From positions 62,001-126,000 of the forward strand of contig JAOUMY010000008.1 in NCBI GenBank assembly GCA_029881255.1: a DNA stretch of 64,000 nt, read 5' to 3'. The notes beneath the pieces were generated by a model. The model worked only from the letters and a program-made list of their open reading frames with translations. It had not been told where the DNA came from and made no database searches. Both the position numbers and the translations under genes were made by a program. Origin of the DNA: Gammaproteobacteria bacterium. GTDB lineage: Bacteria; Pseudomonadota; Gammaproteobacteria; S012-40. Each line of letters starts with the position of its first letter. Position 1 is the stretch's first letter. Of this stretch, positions 9,172-18,768 are shown one piece after another.

Positions 9172-10155
9172 TCACGCGTTAAGAGGGCTGACACCTTTTC
9201 CACTTCGCCAGAAACGCCAGCGACTGGATCGGTCTGCTGCTATCCGTATGCCATTGGGCAAGTCGCACACGACTTCCTTTATGCGACCCTGCATCAACAA
9301 ATCATTTATCGGTGTGATCCATTCACTGTCGACAAAGCGCGCCATGACCGTTCCGATGTCTGGCCCAGGCACGCAGAGTATGCGTGTTTGTTTGTCTGCA
9401 TAACTTTCTGGCGAGTCAAAAAATTCTTCGCCACTACACACTGGAACGTCCAACCATCGCGCAACGCCTCGGACAAACAAGTTATCGCTAACAATCAAGT
9501 CCCATGGCGAATCTGGAACGAAACTTGGCAACACGCCACTTCCCCACAGCCATAAACTATTATAGTCGGCGCTAGCGTTTTGGTGAGATTTCGCTACGCT
9601 ACTATGCAACCACATTTGCATTTCGTTATTCCAGTTTATCCATAGTCTGGCGTCATCACCCTCGAATAGTGAAACGACAATTTTTTTCGTTATGGCCTCA
9701 ATAAACGGAGAGGTCCGTAGGCAATAGTGTGTATTGCTGCGTATATGCCAGTTGGATCTGGCGATATGAATAAACTGTAGGCCATTATCTTTGAAAAATT
9801 CATTCAACCCGCTAATCAATATTTTCTCCTGATCGCCAGCAATCGAGTTATCGCTGCCGTCATTTATCACCAGATGGGCACGATCTGGAACGAGATTGAT
9901 GGGGCGCGCCTTTATAAACCACGCCCCATCACTGCGCTCGGTCAAGGCAAGATTCTCGAACGCCGCAACCGGTACATCTTGCGTCTCAATATCTATACCT
10001 AGCAGTTGAAACAGCAATTTCCCTAATTCTAATGGCGGAACCTGTAGACTATCGCCGCGCTTATACCAGTTGTCCAGAACCGGCGTATCGCGGGAATCGT
10101 CGGTGGTAATATAGAGTCCGTGCGGCAACAATAAATGCAATGTGCTGTTTTTCAT
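9172..10155 (-). CDS. RpfE-like / phosphoglycerate-mutase-annotated protein
   Basis: This 327-residue soluble protein belongs to the gammaproteobacterial family variously annotated as RpfE-type regulatory protein or ApgM-like phosphoglycerate mutase. Family landmarks are ARPINLVPDRAHLVI near residue 83, the NEMQMWLHSS segment near 178, and LWLWGSGVLP near 200. The conserved Asp/His/Arg set of true alkaline-phosphatase-superfamily mutases is not apparent to me, so enzymatic activity is doubtful. It sits upstream of the MutS2-like gene, seven bases from its chosen start, and diverges from xseB. The biochemical role is not established. Confidence 0.65.
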   Translation of the reverse strand: MKNSTLHLLLPHGLYITTDDSRDTPVLDNWYKRGDSLQVPPLELGKLLFQLLGIDIETQDVPVAAFENLALTERSDGAWFIKARPINLVPDRAHLVINDGSDNSIAGDQEKILISGLNEFFKDNGLQFIHIARSNWHIRSNTHYCLRTSPFIEAITKKIVVSLFEGDDARLWINWNNEMQMWLHSSVAKSHQNASADYNSLWLWGSGVLPSFVPDSPWDLIVSDNLFVRGVARWLDVPVCSGEEFFDSPESYADKQTRILCVPGPDIGTVMARFVDSEWITPINDLLMQGRIKEVVCDLPNGIRIAADRSSRWRFWRSGKGVSPLNA

Positions 10156-10278
10156 CCGCGCATTCTACTCAATACCCAAACCAGTTTCCTCCTTATCGTG
10201 TTGATTACTGGATATGTCGTGCAGGTTGACCGCCCAGGAGTGCTGGGTTAACGTACGCGTTTTTTCCGGGCCGGGGAT

Positions 10279-10521
10279 ATGGCAAAAAAGACCAAACCGA
10301 TTAATTTTGAGCAGGCGCTTTCCGAACTGGAAAGCATCGTCAAGCAGATGGAAAAAGGCGATATGCCGCTCGAAGACTCTCTGGCGGCCTTCGAGAAAGG
10401 CGTGGAACTAACACGCATTTGCCAGTCTGCTCTGAAAGAGGCTGAACAGCGCATCAACATACTCACTCAACAGCCGGAAGGCGAAACCCTTACCCCGTTT
10501 GATGCCGGGAAAGACGCTTGA
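10279..10521 (+). CDS. xseB: Exodeoxyribonuclease VII small subunit
   Basis: XseB associates in several copies with XseA to form exonuclease VII, which degrades single-stranded DNA from both ends. The 80-residue protein has the full family pattern: INFEQALSELESIVKQME, then GDMPLEDSLAAFEKGVEL, then a coiled C-terminal helix ALKEAEQRI. Its length equals the usual size. The stop overlaps the following ispA reading frame, the common xseB-ispA-dxs arrangement of gammaproteobacteria. No xseA is in this window. Confidence 0.96.
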   Translation: MAKKTKPINFEQALSELESIVKQMEKGDMPLEDSLAAFEKGVELTRICQSALKEAEQRINILTQQPEGETLTPFDAGKDA

Positions 10522-10529
10522 ATACCACT

Positions 10530-11429
10530 ATGAATAGCACAGATTTATCTAAGAAATTCAATCTCCTGGCCGATCGAACAGAGAGTGCTTTGGAGCGCTG
10601 GTTGCCATCGACTGATACCGCCCCTCAGCGTCTGCATGAGGCCATGCGCTATGCCAGTCTCGGCGGCGGTAAACGCGTTCGCCCCTTTCTGGTTTATGCC
10701 ACCGGTGAGGCACTCGGCACATCGCTGGATCAACTCGATGGTGCAGCAGTGGCAATCGAATGTATACATGCCTACTCCCTGGTTCACGACGACCTTCCAG
10801 CTATGGACGACGATGATTTACGCCGCGGACGACCCACTTGCCATATCGCCTACGATGAAGCAACCGCCATTCTTGTGGGCGATGCTCTACAAACACTGGC
10901 ATTCCAGGTCCTGGCAGAAGACCCTAAACTTATCGCCGATCACGCCTTTCGCATGCGGATGATAAAGGCGTTAGCGCAGGCCAGTGGTTCACACGGCATG
11001 GTTGGTGGTCAGGCGATCGACCTGCAGTCCGTGGGTAAAACGCTGCAATTACATGAACTGGAAGACATGCATAGTCGCAAGACTGGTGCGCTCATACGTT
11101 GCGCAGTGGAACTGGGTTGCCTTGGTTCGGGTGTCGACAGGGAGGATCTCACCCAGGCTCTGGGAACCTATGCCCGGGCAATTGGACTCGCCTTCCAGGT
11201 CAGAGACGATATCCTGGACGTAGAGGGAGACACTGCCGTCATTGGCAAAACCCAGGGTTCTGATATCGACAGAAACAAACCAACTTATCCCGCGTTGCTC
11301 GGCATGGATCGCGCAAAGCAAATTGCATTGGAATTACACCAGCAGGCCATCGATAGTCTTGTTCTTTTTGACAGCCGCGCCGATACCCTGAGAGAGTTGT
11401 CCGCATTTATTGTGGAACGTCATAAATAA
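10530..11429 (+). CDS. ispA: Farnesyl/geranyl diphosphate synthase
   Basis: This trans-prenyltransferase condenses IPP with DMAPP and GPP to give farnesyl diphosphate for quinone, undecaprenyl and other isoprenoid synthesis. Both Asp-rich motifs are present: DDLPAMDDDD with the following RRGRPTCH near residue 90, and DDILDVEGD near 230. The GGKRVRPFL motif near residue 50 binds IPP. The ATG at 10530 gives a 299-residue protein. An upstream TTG at 10518, in frame and overlapping the xseB stop, is an alternative that adds four residues. It lies between xseB and dxs, so two steps of isoprenoid synthesis are linked. Confidence 0.96.
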   Translation: MNSTDLSKKFNLLADRTESALERWLPSTDTAPQRLHEAMRYASLGGGKRVRPFLVYATGEALGTSLDQLDGAAVAIECIHAYSLVHDDLPAMDDDDLRRGRPTCHIAYDEATAILVGDALQTLAFQVLAEDPKLIADHAFRMRMIKALAQASGSHGMVGGQAIDLQSVGKTLQLHELEDMHSRKTGALIRCAVELGCLGSGVDREDLTQALGTYARAIGLAFQVRDDILDVEGDTAVIGKTQGSDIDRNKPTYPALLGMDRAKQIALELHQQAIDSLVLFDSRADTLRELSAFIVERHK

Positions 11430-11566
11430 TCGCTTTAGAACCTGTTTTATAAAGAGTTTTAATTAATTGATATGTGGATGGATTCACTTAATAAATACTT
11501 GCATATGCTTAGCAATGGCCTCATCATTAGCGCAACTTCCAGTCGACTTTCGGAACCACGTAACTA

Positions 11567-13474
11567 ATGTTTGATAAGAATCGTTTTCCATTACTTGGCG
11601 CGGTCGATACGCCAGAACAACTTCGCCATTTGAAAGTCGAGGAACTGAGTACACTTGCCAGTGAATTGCGTGAATTCCTGATCGAATCTGTTGGACGCAC
11701 CGGTGGCCATCTTTCTGCAGGTTTGGGCACGATTGAGCTCACTATTGCACTACATTACATCTATGACACGCCAAACGATCGCCTCGTATGGGATGTCGGT
11801 CACCAGAGCTACCCACATAAAATCCTCACTGGTCGCCGCGATCAAATGGACTCCTTGCGACAAAAAGATGGCCTTGCCGGATTTCCCAAGCGCGGTGAAA
11901 GCGAATACGACACCTTTGGTGTAGGACACTCCAGTACTTCCATTAGTGCGGCACTCGGAATGGCACTCGCCTCACGTCAGACCAATAGTGAGCGACGCGT
12001 GGTTGCCGTTATAGGTGATGGCGCGATGACTGCTGGTATGGCGTTTGAAGCCCTTAATCATGCTGGCGACCTGGATGCCAATCTGTTGGTAATTCTGAAT
12101 GATAATGATATGTCCATCTCACCTAATGTCGGTGGACTTTCTAATTATCTGGCCAAGATACTCTCAGGCAAACTCTACTCACAGGTTCGTGAGGGCAGTA
12201 AAAAAGTCCTGAAGAGTATGCCGACGGTGTCAGAACTGGCGCGCCGTGCCGAAGAACATGTAAAAGGTATGGTGGTACCGGGAACGCTATTTGAGGAGCT
12301 GGGATTTAATTATGTCGGCCCGATTGATGGCCACGACATCGAAACCCTGACCACGACCTTGCGCAATATGCGTGGTCTGGAAGGCCCGCAGTTCCTTCAC
12401 GTTATCACCACTAAAGGCAAGGGCTACGCACCTGCAGAAGACAATCCATGTAAATACCATGGTGTCACCGCCTTTGACCCAAACACGGGAAAATCCGAAA
12501 AAACCGCATCAAAGCCATCGACGCCCACATACACAGAAGTGTTTGGCCAATGGCTATGCGACATGGCCAGCGCCGACGAGCGTCTGGTTGGTATCACACC
12601 GGCCATGCGTGAAGGCTCAGGCATGGTGGAGTTTTCAGAACGTTTCAAAGACCGTTATTTCGACGTTGGTATCGCTGAGCAACACGCGGTAACACTTGCC
12701 GCAGGTCTCGCCTGTGAAAAGCTCAAGCCGGTTGTTGCGATCTACTCGACTTTCTTGCAGCGCGCCTATGACCAGTTGGTACACGATGTGGCACTACAAG
12801 ATCTGCCCGTACTATTTGCCATAGATCGCGCCGGTCTCGTTGGACCTGATGGCCCTACACATGCGGGCTCATTCGATATCAGTTTCATGCGTTGCATACC
12901 GAATATGTTGATTATGGCGCCGTCGGATGAGAACGAATGCCGTCAGATGTTGTATACGGGTTTTCAGCATAACGGTCCCGCTGCCGTCAGATACCCTCGC
13001 GGAAAAGGTCCATGCGTTGAAGTTCAGTCGCGTATGGAAGTCATTCCCCATGGCGTAGCGGAAACCCGACGTCAGGGCAAAGGTGTCGCTATTCTCGCGT
13101 TTGGTAGTGTATTGACCGCATGCCTGGAAGCCGCGGAGCAATTGGATGCGACTGTCCTAAATATGCGATTTATCAAACCGCTGGATGAAAAAGCTATCAT
13201 CGACTTGCTCGATACACACGAATTATTGGTAACTGTGGAAGAAAACGCTGTCATGGGTGGTGCGGGAAGCGCGGTTAACGAATTATTGGTTTCCTTACCT
13301 AAACACCCTCGCATATTAAATATCGGCATCCCAGATTACTTTATCGATCACGGGACGCGCGAGGAACTACTGGAAACTGCCGGATTGACCGCTGCGACCA
13401 TAGTTTCGCGCATCCATGATGAAATTGATGTGCATCTGCCACAAATACTACCCGCCAAGGCAATTTCCAAGTAA
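11567..13474 (+). CDS. dxs: 1-deoxy-D-xylulose-5-phosphate synthase
   Basis: Dxs is the thiamine-diphosphate enzyme that joins pyruvate and glyceraldehyde 3-phosphate in the first step of the MEP isoprenoid pathway. The 635-residue protein shows [13 protein letters not shown] near residue 80, the TPP motif [15 protein letters not shown] near 150 with [14 protein letters not shown], and the transketolase central motif [17 protein letters not shown] near 370. All key regions are intact. It follows ispA after 137 bases, so a separate promoter in that gap is possible but none was clear. Confidence 0.97.
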   Translation: MFDKNRFPLLGAVDTPEQLRHLKVEELSTLASELREFLIESVGRTGGHLSAGLGTIELTIALHYIYDTPNDRLVWDVGHQSYPHKILTGRRDQMDSLRQKDGLAGFPKRGESEYDTFGVGHSSTSISAALGMALASRQTNSERRVVAVIGDGAMTAGMAFEALNHAGDLDANLLVILNDNDMSISPNVGGLSNYLAKILSGKLYSQVREGSKKVLKSMPTVSELARRAEEHVKGMVVPGTLFEELGFNYVGPIDGHDIETLTTTLRNMRGLEGPQFLHVITTKGKGYAPAEDNPCKYHGVTAFDPNTGKSEKTASKPSTPTYTEVFGQWLCDMASADERLVGITPAMREGSGMVEFSERFKDRYFDVGIAEQHAVTLAAGLACEKLKPVVAIYSTFLQRAYDQLVHDVALQDLPVLFAIDRAGLVGPDGPTHAGSFDISFMRCIPNMLIMAPSDENECRQMLYTGFQHNGPAAVRYPRGKGPCVEVQSRMEVIPHGVAETRRQGKGVAILAFGSVLTACLEAAEQLDATVLNMRFIKPLDEKAIIDLLDTHELLVTVEENAVMGGAGSAVNELLVSLPKHPRILNIGIPDYFIDHGTREELLETAGLTAATIVSRIHDEIDVHLPQILPAKAISK

Positions 13475-13486
13475 AATACTCGACAA

Positions 13487-13867
13487 ATGCCAGCACGTTA
13501 TACCCTTAGAATATTTACCGACTTTTCCGCTGCCCATTTTCTTCGGAATTACGAAGGCAAATGTGCACGGCTGCATGGTCATAACTGGAAGATCGAAGTC
13601 GAAGTCATTACTACTAAACTCGATGAGGTAGGTATGGGACTGGATTTTCAGATCATGAAGGGTGAAACGAAAACTTTGCTGGAAGAACTCGACCATTACA
13701 ATCTGAATGACATGCCCCCGTTTGACAAAATAAATCCGACGGCTGAAAACCTGGCCGCTTATATTTATCAGCGTCTGTCTGAGCGGATCAATGATGGCCG
13801 AGTCACACTATCTGCCATTACCGTTTGGGAAACCGACCGGGCCTGTGTCCGTTATACAGAGGAATAA
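13487..13867 (+). CDS. queD: 6-carboxy-tetrahydropterin synthase family (QueD)
   Basis: QueD converts dihydroneopterin triphosphate to 6-carboxytetrahydropterin on the route to preQ0 and queuosine; the fold is shared with PTPS-type pterin enzymes. The 126 residues have the zinc ligands in FSAAHFL and LHGHNW and the catalytic Cys in [10 protein letters not shown], plus a C-terminal [10 protein letters not shown]. It is followed two bases later by folE2, whose product makes its substrate, so the pair forms a small pterin module. A role in tetrahydrobiopterin-type chemistry cannot be excluded from sequence alone. Confidence 0.93.
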   Translation: MPARYTLRIFTDFSAAHFLRNYEGKCARLHGHNWKIEVEVITTKLDEVGMGLDFQIMKGETKTLLEELDHYNLNDMPPFDKINPTAENLAAYIYQRLSERINDGRVTLSAITVWETDRACVRYTEE

Positions 13868-13869
13868 AC

Positions 13870-14667
13870 ATGAATGACTCCAGCACCATCGCCGATGTGC
13901 AAAACAGTTCGGATACGCGTCGCATTCCTATCGACAAGGTCGGCATCAAAGACATCCGTCATCCGGTTCGAGTCAAAGACCGCTCTGGCGGCGAGCAGCA
14001 CACCATTGCGTTATTCAATATGTATGTGAATTTGCCTCATAACTTTAAAGGCACTCACATGTCACGCTTCGTGGAGATACTCAATCAGCATGAACGGGAA
14101 ATTTCCGTCGACTCTTTTGGAGACATGCTTGCGGAAATGACCGAAAAACTGGAAGCGGAATCTGGGCACATCGAAATGAGTTTTCCTTATTTCGTCAATA
14201 AAGAGGCCCCAATCTCCAAGGTTTCTGCATTAATGGATTATGAGGTGACCTTTATCGGAGAAATCACCGGTGACAAGTCAGATCTGATCATTAAAGTAAT
14301 CGTACCGGTCACCAGCTTGTGTCCATGCTCGAAGAAAATTTCTGATTACGGTGCACACAACCAGCGCTCCCATGTCACTATCACCGTGCGCACTGAAGGG
14401 TTCGTATGGATAGAAGAATTAATCGATCTGGTGGAAAAAGAAGCTTCTTGTGAACTCTATGGATTGCTCAAGCGTCCCGACGAAAAATATGTCACCGAAC
14501 GCGCCTATGATAATCCTAAGTTTGTTGAAGATATGGTCAGAGACATTGCCTCACGCCTGAACGCTGACAAACGGATAGTGGCATACACGGTGGAAAGCGA
14601 AAATTTTGAGTCTATCCACAATCATTCCGCCTACGCACTTATTGAAAAAGTAAAACAGCCGAATTGA
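13870..14667 (+). CDS. folE2: GTP cyclohydrolase FolE2 (type IB)
   Basis: FolE2 converts GTP to 7,8-dihydroneopterin triphosphate and works with metals other than zinc, so it often replaces FolE under zinc limitation. The catalytic Cys region [20 protein letters not shown] near residue 145 is intact, as are [19 protein letters not shown] at the N-terminus and the MFSYF-like [13 protein letters not shown]. The ATG at 13870 lies two bases after the queD stop. An upstream in-frame start at 13825 is an extension into queD. No Zur box was recognised upstream of queD. Confidence 0.96.
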   Translation: MNDSSTIADVQNSSDTRRIPIDKVGIKDIRHPVRVKDRSGGEQHTIALFNMYVNLPHNFKGTHMSRFVEILNQHEREISVDSFGDMLAEMTEKLEAESGHIEMSFPYFVNKEAPISKVSALMDYEVTFIGEITGDKSDLIIKVIVPVTSLCPCSKKISDYGAHNQRSHVTITVRTEGFVWIEELIDLVEKEASCELYGLLKRPDEKYVTERAYDNPKFVEDMVRDIASRLNADKRIVAYTVESENFESIHNHSAYALIEKVKQPN

Positions 14668-14669
14668 TC

Positions 14670-15611
14670 TTAAGGGCGCACTATCGTCCCTGATCGACGA
14701 ATTGAGCCACTCTTCACGGCATCTTTAAATTCGCTAGGTGTGATAACCGCACCGGGTTGGTTTAACGCGCGCTGTCCCGATTCGTCATGATAAATCTGTT
14801 GTTCCGCCTTGCGGTTCAATATCACGATACTGATACGCCGATTAATCGGATCCAGTGGATTTTCCTTATTGAATAAAACCTTGTTGGCCAAACCCACTAC
14901 TCTACTAATCCGCTCAGCCGGATATCCGCCATTGAGTAATTCCCGTCTTGCTGCGTTCGCCCGGTCCGCCGACAATTCCCAGTTGCTATAGCCGTCCTCG
15001 CGAAAATATTTTCGCCCATCGGTATGGCCAGACATGCTTATTTTATTGGGAACCTGCACCAGAACCTTGGCAAACTCCCGCAAAATTGTCTTTGCATACG
15101 ACTTGAGTTGCGCGCTAGCCAGATCGAACATGGGACGGTTATCCTTATCTACAATTTGTATACGCAGACCGTCTTCCGTCACATCTAACAACAACTGATC
15201 TTTAAATGGAATCAAAGCATCGGTGGTATCGATCACATACTCGATATCTTCCTTGAGTGACTTTAATTGACGCATTTCCATTGCTTCGTATTCTTCACTG
15301 TAGAGATCCGACTCTATGCTCTCTCGCGCCATGTCTCCCTCACCTTTGGACACGTCAACATTAGAGCCTAGTTCAATAACACTGGTACTGTGGCCACCGC
15401 TGGCGGTCACCATGCTCGGGTTTTGAAAATAGCGTGCAATCCCTTCTAATAAAGCCTTATTGGAAGCGTTAAGAAGCCACAGCAGAAGGAAGAACGCCAT
15501 CATGGCAGTTACGAAGTCGGCATAGGCCACTTTCCACGAACCGCCATGGTGTCCTCCATGACCCACCTTTTTGACCTTTTTGACGATTATCGGTTGGCCG
15601 TTTTCTGCCAT
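14670..15611 (-). CDS. motB: Flagellar motor stator protein MotB
   Basis: MotB forms the proton-conducting stator with MotA and anchors it to peptidoglycan. The single membrane helix near residues 29-50 contains the proton-carrying Asp in YADFVTAMMAFFLLLWLL. The C-terminal OmpA-like peptidoglycan-binding domain has MSGHTDGRKYF, LSADRANAARREL and RRISIVIL. The 313-residue length is typical. It begins 11 bases after motA ends and is transcribed with it. It converges with folE2, separated by only two bases. Confidence 0.96.
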   Translation of the reverse strand: MAENGQPIIVKKVKKVGHGGHHGGSWKVAYADFVTAMMAFFLLLWLLNASNKALLEGIARYFQNPSMVTASGGHSTSVIELGSNVDVSKGEGDMARESIESDLYSEEYEAMEMRQLKSLKEDIEYVIDTTDALIPFKDQLLLDVTEDGLRIQIVDKDNRPMFDLASAQLKSYAKTILREFAKVLVQVPNKISMSGHTDGRKYFREDGYSNWELSADRANAARRELLNGGYPAERISRVVGLANKVLFNKENPLDPINRRISIVILNRKAEQQIYHDESGQRALNQPGAVITPSEFKDAVKSGSIRRSGTIVRP

Positions 15612-15622
15612 AGCTAGCGCAC

Positions 15623-16477
15623 CTAAGACTTACGCTTGACGTAGTCTTCAAGTTCAAGAAAACCGGGACGTTCGGCGTTGAAGATAACTTTGCGCCCGAA
15701 TTCGATCGCTATCTGTGGACTGTATCCATTGAGCGAAGCAAGTAACGCAACCTTTATTACCTCGATGCACTTACTCTGTTCCGCTGAACGAAAGCCCAAC
15801 GCTGCGGCCAAAGGACCGGCGAAACCATAGGCCAACAATATCCCTACGAATGTACCAACCAGGGCCGCGCCAACCTTTGCACCGATTACCTCAGGGCCTT
15901 CCGTGATCGATGCCATGGTGATAACAACACCCATTACCGCAGCAACGATACCAAACCCCGGCAAACCGTCAGCAAGCGTCTGTACAGACGCTGACGGTTG
16001 ATGTCCTTCCGCGTGATGGGTCTCCAATTCCATGTCCATCAGGTTTTCCATCTCGAAAGCATTGGCCGCACCAGTGACCATCAATCGCAGGTAATCGGTG
16101 ATAAATTCAATTACGTGGTGGTCCTTCAGGATAGCTGGATACTTGGTAAAAATCGGGCTCTTATCAGGTTCTTCGATATGCGCTTCCAAAGACATCAAGC
16201 CCTCTTTCCGCGCCTTGTTAAACAGCTCAAACAGCAGCGAAAGAAGATTGAGATAGAATTGCTTGTTATATGCCGAAGGTGAGAACAGGGTAGGAATGCC
16301 AGAGGTCACCGCTTTAATCACTGAAGGTGGATTAGCGATAATAAAACCGCCTGTTGCACCACCTGCGATAATCAGCAGCTCAGGCGGGTGAAAAAGCGCA
16401 AGCAGGTTTCCACCCGACCACATAAAGCCGCCGAACACACAAATCAATACGGTAAGGACACCAATGATGATTTTCAT
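15623..16477 (-). CDS. motA: Flagellar motor stator protein MotA
   Basis: MotA supplies four membrane helices of the stator and the cytoplasmic loop that acts on FliG. Helices are visible at about residues 3-20, 32-50, 170-190 and 205-225. The Pro-containing signatures ADGLPGFGIVAAVMGV and GTFVGILLAYGFAGPLA are conserved, and charged residues populate the 90-160 loop. The 284-residue length is normal. No chemotaxis or flagellin genes are adjacent; the stator genes form an isolated pair with a flagellar-type promoter candidate upstream. Confidence 0.96.
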   Translation of the reverse strand: MKIIIGVLTVLICVFGGFMWSGGNLLALFHPPELLIIAGGATGGFIIANPPSVIKAVTSGIPTLFSPSAYNKQFYLNLLSLLFELFNKARKEGLMSLEAHIEEPDKSPIFTKYPAILKDHHVIEFITDYLRLMVTGAANAFEMENLMDMELETHHAEGHQPSASVQTLADGLPGFGIVAAVMGVVITMASITEGPEVIGAKVGAALVGTFVGILLAYGFAGPLAAALGFRSAEQSKCIEVIKVALLASLNGYSPQIAIEFGRKVIFNAERPGFLELEDYVKRKS

Positions 16478-16533
16478 GAGTCTATTCCGTTATTCCCTAA
16501 TTCCCTGCATAAATAATTATCTGAATACCTGTA

Positions 16534-16561
16534 CTATCGACAGCTCAGCTAAGAGTCTTGA
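16534..16561 (-). promoter_or_regulatory. Candidate sigma-28 (FliA) promoter for motAB
   Basis: The minus strand reads TCAAGACT (16561-16554), a 12-base spacer, then GTCGATAG (16541-16534). This resembles the FliA consensus TAAAGTTT-N11-GCCGATAA, with six of eight matches in the -10 box but a spacer one base long. It lies about 57 bases upstream of motA, a sensible distance for a class III flagellar gene. Confidence 0.45.
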
Positions 16562-16651
16562 CTCAGTTTATGTCGACAGCTCGTTACAAATAGTTAATTG
16601 AAAAGCCAAAATTTTGTATGATTCACGCTTCGTGTTTGCTGGAGTACCGGG

Positions 16652-17722
16652 ATGTCTGCAATAATTACCCTTTTCTATCGTATGGATTTGGCGTTTTTCG
16701 TCATACTGACCTTGCTATCTGGCGGGGTACAGGCCTACGACTATCTCCAGCCTCTACCCTCTCAGCCACAAATTCCGGCTGATAATCCGCAGTCCAAGGC
16801 GAAAATCGCATTGGGGAAGCAGCTGTTTTTTGATACCCGTCTTTCAAAAGATGGCACCCTGTCCTGCAACAGCTGCCACAATCTTGCGGCGGGCGGAGAT
16901 GATGATGGGAGTGTAGGCAAAATCAGCCAGGGCAAGTTGAAGCGTTCCGCGCCTGGTTTATGGAATGTAGGCCATATGTCCGTGTATTACTGGGATTCCA
17001 GAGCGACGTCGCTAGAGACTCAAGCAGCGGACCACATCCTGGACCCTGCAGTAATGGGGATGAGTTCAGAAGAGGCGTTAATCGCCCGGTTCAGTGCCAT
17101 CCCGGGTTATGCAAAGGAATTTTCAAATGCCTTTAGTGGCAGCAAAGCGCTCAACCTAAAGAATATCGCCCGTGCGATTGCCAGCTTTGAGCGTACTTTG
17201 AATACCCCGGACAGTCGCTTCGATCAATACATTCAGGGTAAAGAGTCCATACTCACAAAACAGGAAAAACGAGGCATACAGCTATTCAATGATGTCGGGT
17301 GTCTTGCCTGCCATTTTGGAGGAAACTTTGCCGGACCCGCACCTGGGCCGGCACTGAAAATGGGAGATGGTTTTTACGAGCTATTCCCAAATCACATGGG
17401 AAGCCATTATGACAAGAAATATGATCTTGTAGCCGATCTGGGACTGTATCACATTACCTTGAATCCAGCGGATAAGCGTCTGTGGCGAGTTCCGTCTATG
17501 CGCAACATCGTGCTCACCGCACCTTACTTTCATAACGGTTCGGTTGCCAGTCTGGAGGAAGCGGTTCGGGTGATGGCTAAGACACAATTGCAAAAAGAAT
17601 TGGATGAAAAGGAAGTTATGGACATTGTCGCCTTCCTCAAAACCTTGACTGGTGAGATACCTGAAATCACCCTGCCCCAGCTACCGGATACAGAGGGTTT
17701 GAGTTTACTCACAAAAAACTAA
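16652..17722 (+). CDS. Dihaem cytochrome c peroxidase (MauG/CcpA family)
   Basis: This exported dihaem protein would reduce hydrogen peroxide in the periplasm using electrons from small cytochromes. A signal sequence ends near AYDYLQPLP. The high-spin haem motif CNSCH is near residue 75 and CLACH near 211. Flanking family patterns are GKQLFFDTRLSKDGTLSC, YWDSRATSLE, DPAVMGMS, IPGYAKEF, RGIQLF and the C-terminal RVPSMRNIVLTAPYFHNGS. The 356-residue length is usual. It converges with the next gene and the two overlap by 14 bases. Confidence 0.92.
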   Translation: MSAIITLFYRMDLAFFVILTLLSGGVQAYDYLQPLPSQPQIPADNPQSKAKIALGKQLFFDTRLSKDGTLSCNSCHNLAAGGDDDGSVGKISQGKLKRSAPGLWNVGHMSVYYWDSRATSLETQAADHILDPAVMGMSSEEALIARFSAIPGYAKEFSNAFSGSKALNLKNIARAIASFERTLNTPDSRFDQYIQGKESILTKQEKRGIQLFNDVGCLACHFGGNFAGPAPGPALKMGDGFYELFPNHMGSHYDKKYDLVADLGLYHITLNPADKRLWRVPSMRNIVLTAPYFHNGSVASLEEAVRVMAKTQLQKELDEKEVMDIVAFLKTLTGEIPEITLPQLPDTEGLSLLTKN

Positions 17723-18224
17723 AAACAGTGGTGTTGAAATCCAATAGATAAAGTTCGTAATAAATCAGCAAAGCGTACAACATAAACACCGCATACAGAA
17801 TGTGATAGCCGCTAATCATAGACAAGATACGAAAATGTTTATGTACGATGGTAAACAATAAACAAATCGACGTGATAGAAAACTTGACCGAAAAAAATAA
17901 CACGACGTCTTTTTCCAACAGCATGCGCATAAAAGGGTTAACCTCTTCGCCGCCCCGGTCAATGATGTTCAATGTGAAGAAAGCGTCTGCGACGCAAAGA
18001 AGGGTTATAGCAATTGTCAGGATAATAACGACGGGCTCGTGAAAATCAACATATTGCCCTAACCCGTTATCAAGCTCCCGGCGTGGCCCACGACGACGTT
18101 TTTTGAACAGCGAATAAATCATCGCCCGCGAATGATCTCGCCGCCTGTCTTCACCGGCGCGGCGACACGCTTCCAGATTTATCCCGTCACTTTCTTCTAC
18201 AGATGCTCTTTTGAAAATTCCCAT
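17709..18224 (-). CDS. DUF5658 membrane protein
   Basis: This 171-residue protein has a charged N-terminal 60 residues and three membrane helices after about residue 70. The DUF5658 pattern is visible: ADAFFTLNIIDRGGEEVNPFMRMLL, here split by helix one, followed by the helix KFSITSICLLFTIVHKHF. Function of the family is unknown. Its end overlaps the end of the dihaem peroxidase gene on the other strand. Confidence 0.7.
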   Translation of the reverse strand: MGIFKRASVEESDGINLEACRRAGEDRRRDHSRAMIYSLFKKRRRGPRRELDNGLGQYVDFHEPVVIILTIAITLLCVADAFFTLNIIDRGGEEVNPFMRMLLEKDVVLFFSVKFSITSICLLFTIVHKHFRILSMISGYHILYAVFMLYALLIYYELYLLDFNTTVFSFL

Positions 18225-18308
18225 ACAAGCGACTAGCCCACCTTGCCCTGAAAAACCCTCTACAATACATCCGCCACACCGGGAAATTCTTTAGTAAAAA
18301 GAAGTAAC

Positions 18309-18749
18309 TTATTGATTTCTTAGAGACGGTATTTGGCCGCATGACCGATATGAAAGATAGTCATTGAGAATGGCTTTATGATCAAAAGCCAGCTGTTCGG
18401 GCAAATTCTCAATGGAGAAAACCTGAACATTTCTGGCGTCGTCAGCAGCGACTGGTTTTCCACTTGCCTCAGCCACATAGACCAGGCTTACCGTGTGCCC
18501 TCGTGGATCTCGGGATGGTTGTGAGTAACAGCCCAGCAAGGCCTTTAGTGAAATTTGTAACGTCACTTCTTCCATTGCTTCCCTTACGGTAGCGTCCTCG
18601 ACAGTTTCACCAATGTCGACGAAGCCACCTGGTATTGCCCAACCCAATGGAGGATATTTACGCTCAATCAGCACAATCGGGCGACCTGGTAACTCACTTA
18701 GCTCAATTATGGCATCCACAGTTAATGATGGCGTTTGCGGACGAGGCAT
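18309..18749 (-). CDS. Nudix hydrolase
   Basis: Nudix enzymes hydrolyse nucleoside diphosphates linked to another moiety. The Nudix box begins at GFVDIGETVED and continues TVREAMEEVTL; the usual Gly after EEx is Thr here, a tolerated change. The protein aligns best in style with NUDIX proteins that act on ADP-ribose or similar compounds, but the substrate cannot be told. I chose the ATG at 18749 (MPRPQTPS) because it leaves a normal N-terminal beta strand LTVDAIIEL; an upstream ATG at 18812 would overlap the protease-like gene. Confidence 0.85.
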   Translation of the reverse strand: MPRPQTPSLTVDAIIELSELPGRPIVLIERKYPPLGWAIPGGFVDIGETVEDATVREAMEEVTLQISLKALLGCYSQPSRDPRGHTVSLVYVAEASGKPVAADDARNVQVFSIENLPEQLAFDHKAILNDYLSYRSCGQIPSLRNQ

Positions 18750-18768
18750 CGACTTCCTTTCAGCGGAT

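Noticed and set aside
10214-10411. 65-residue open frame overlapping xseB in another frame
   Set aside because: It is a shadow of xseB, whose protein is fully conserved.
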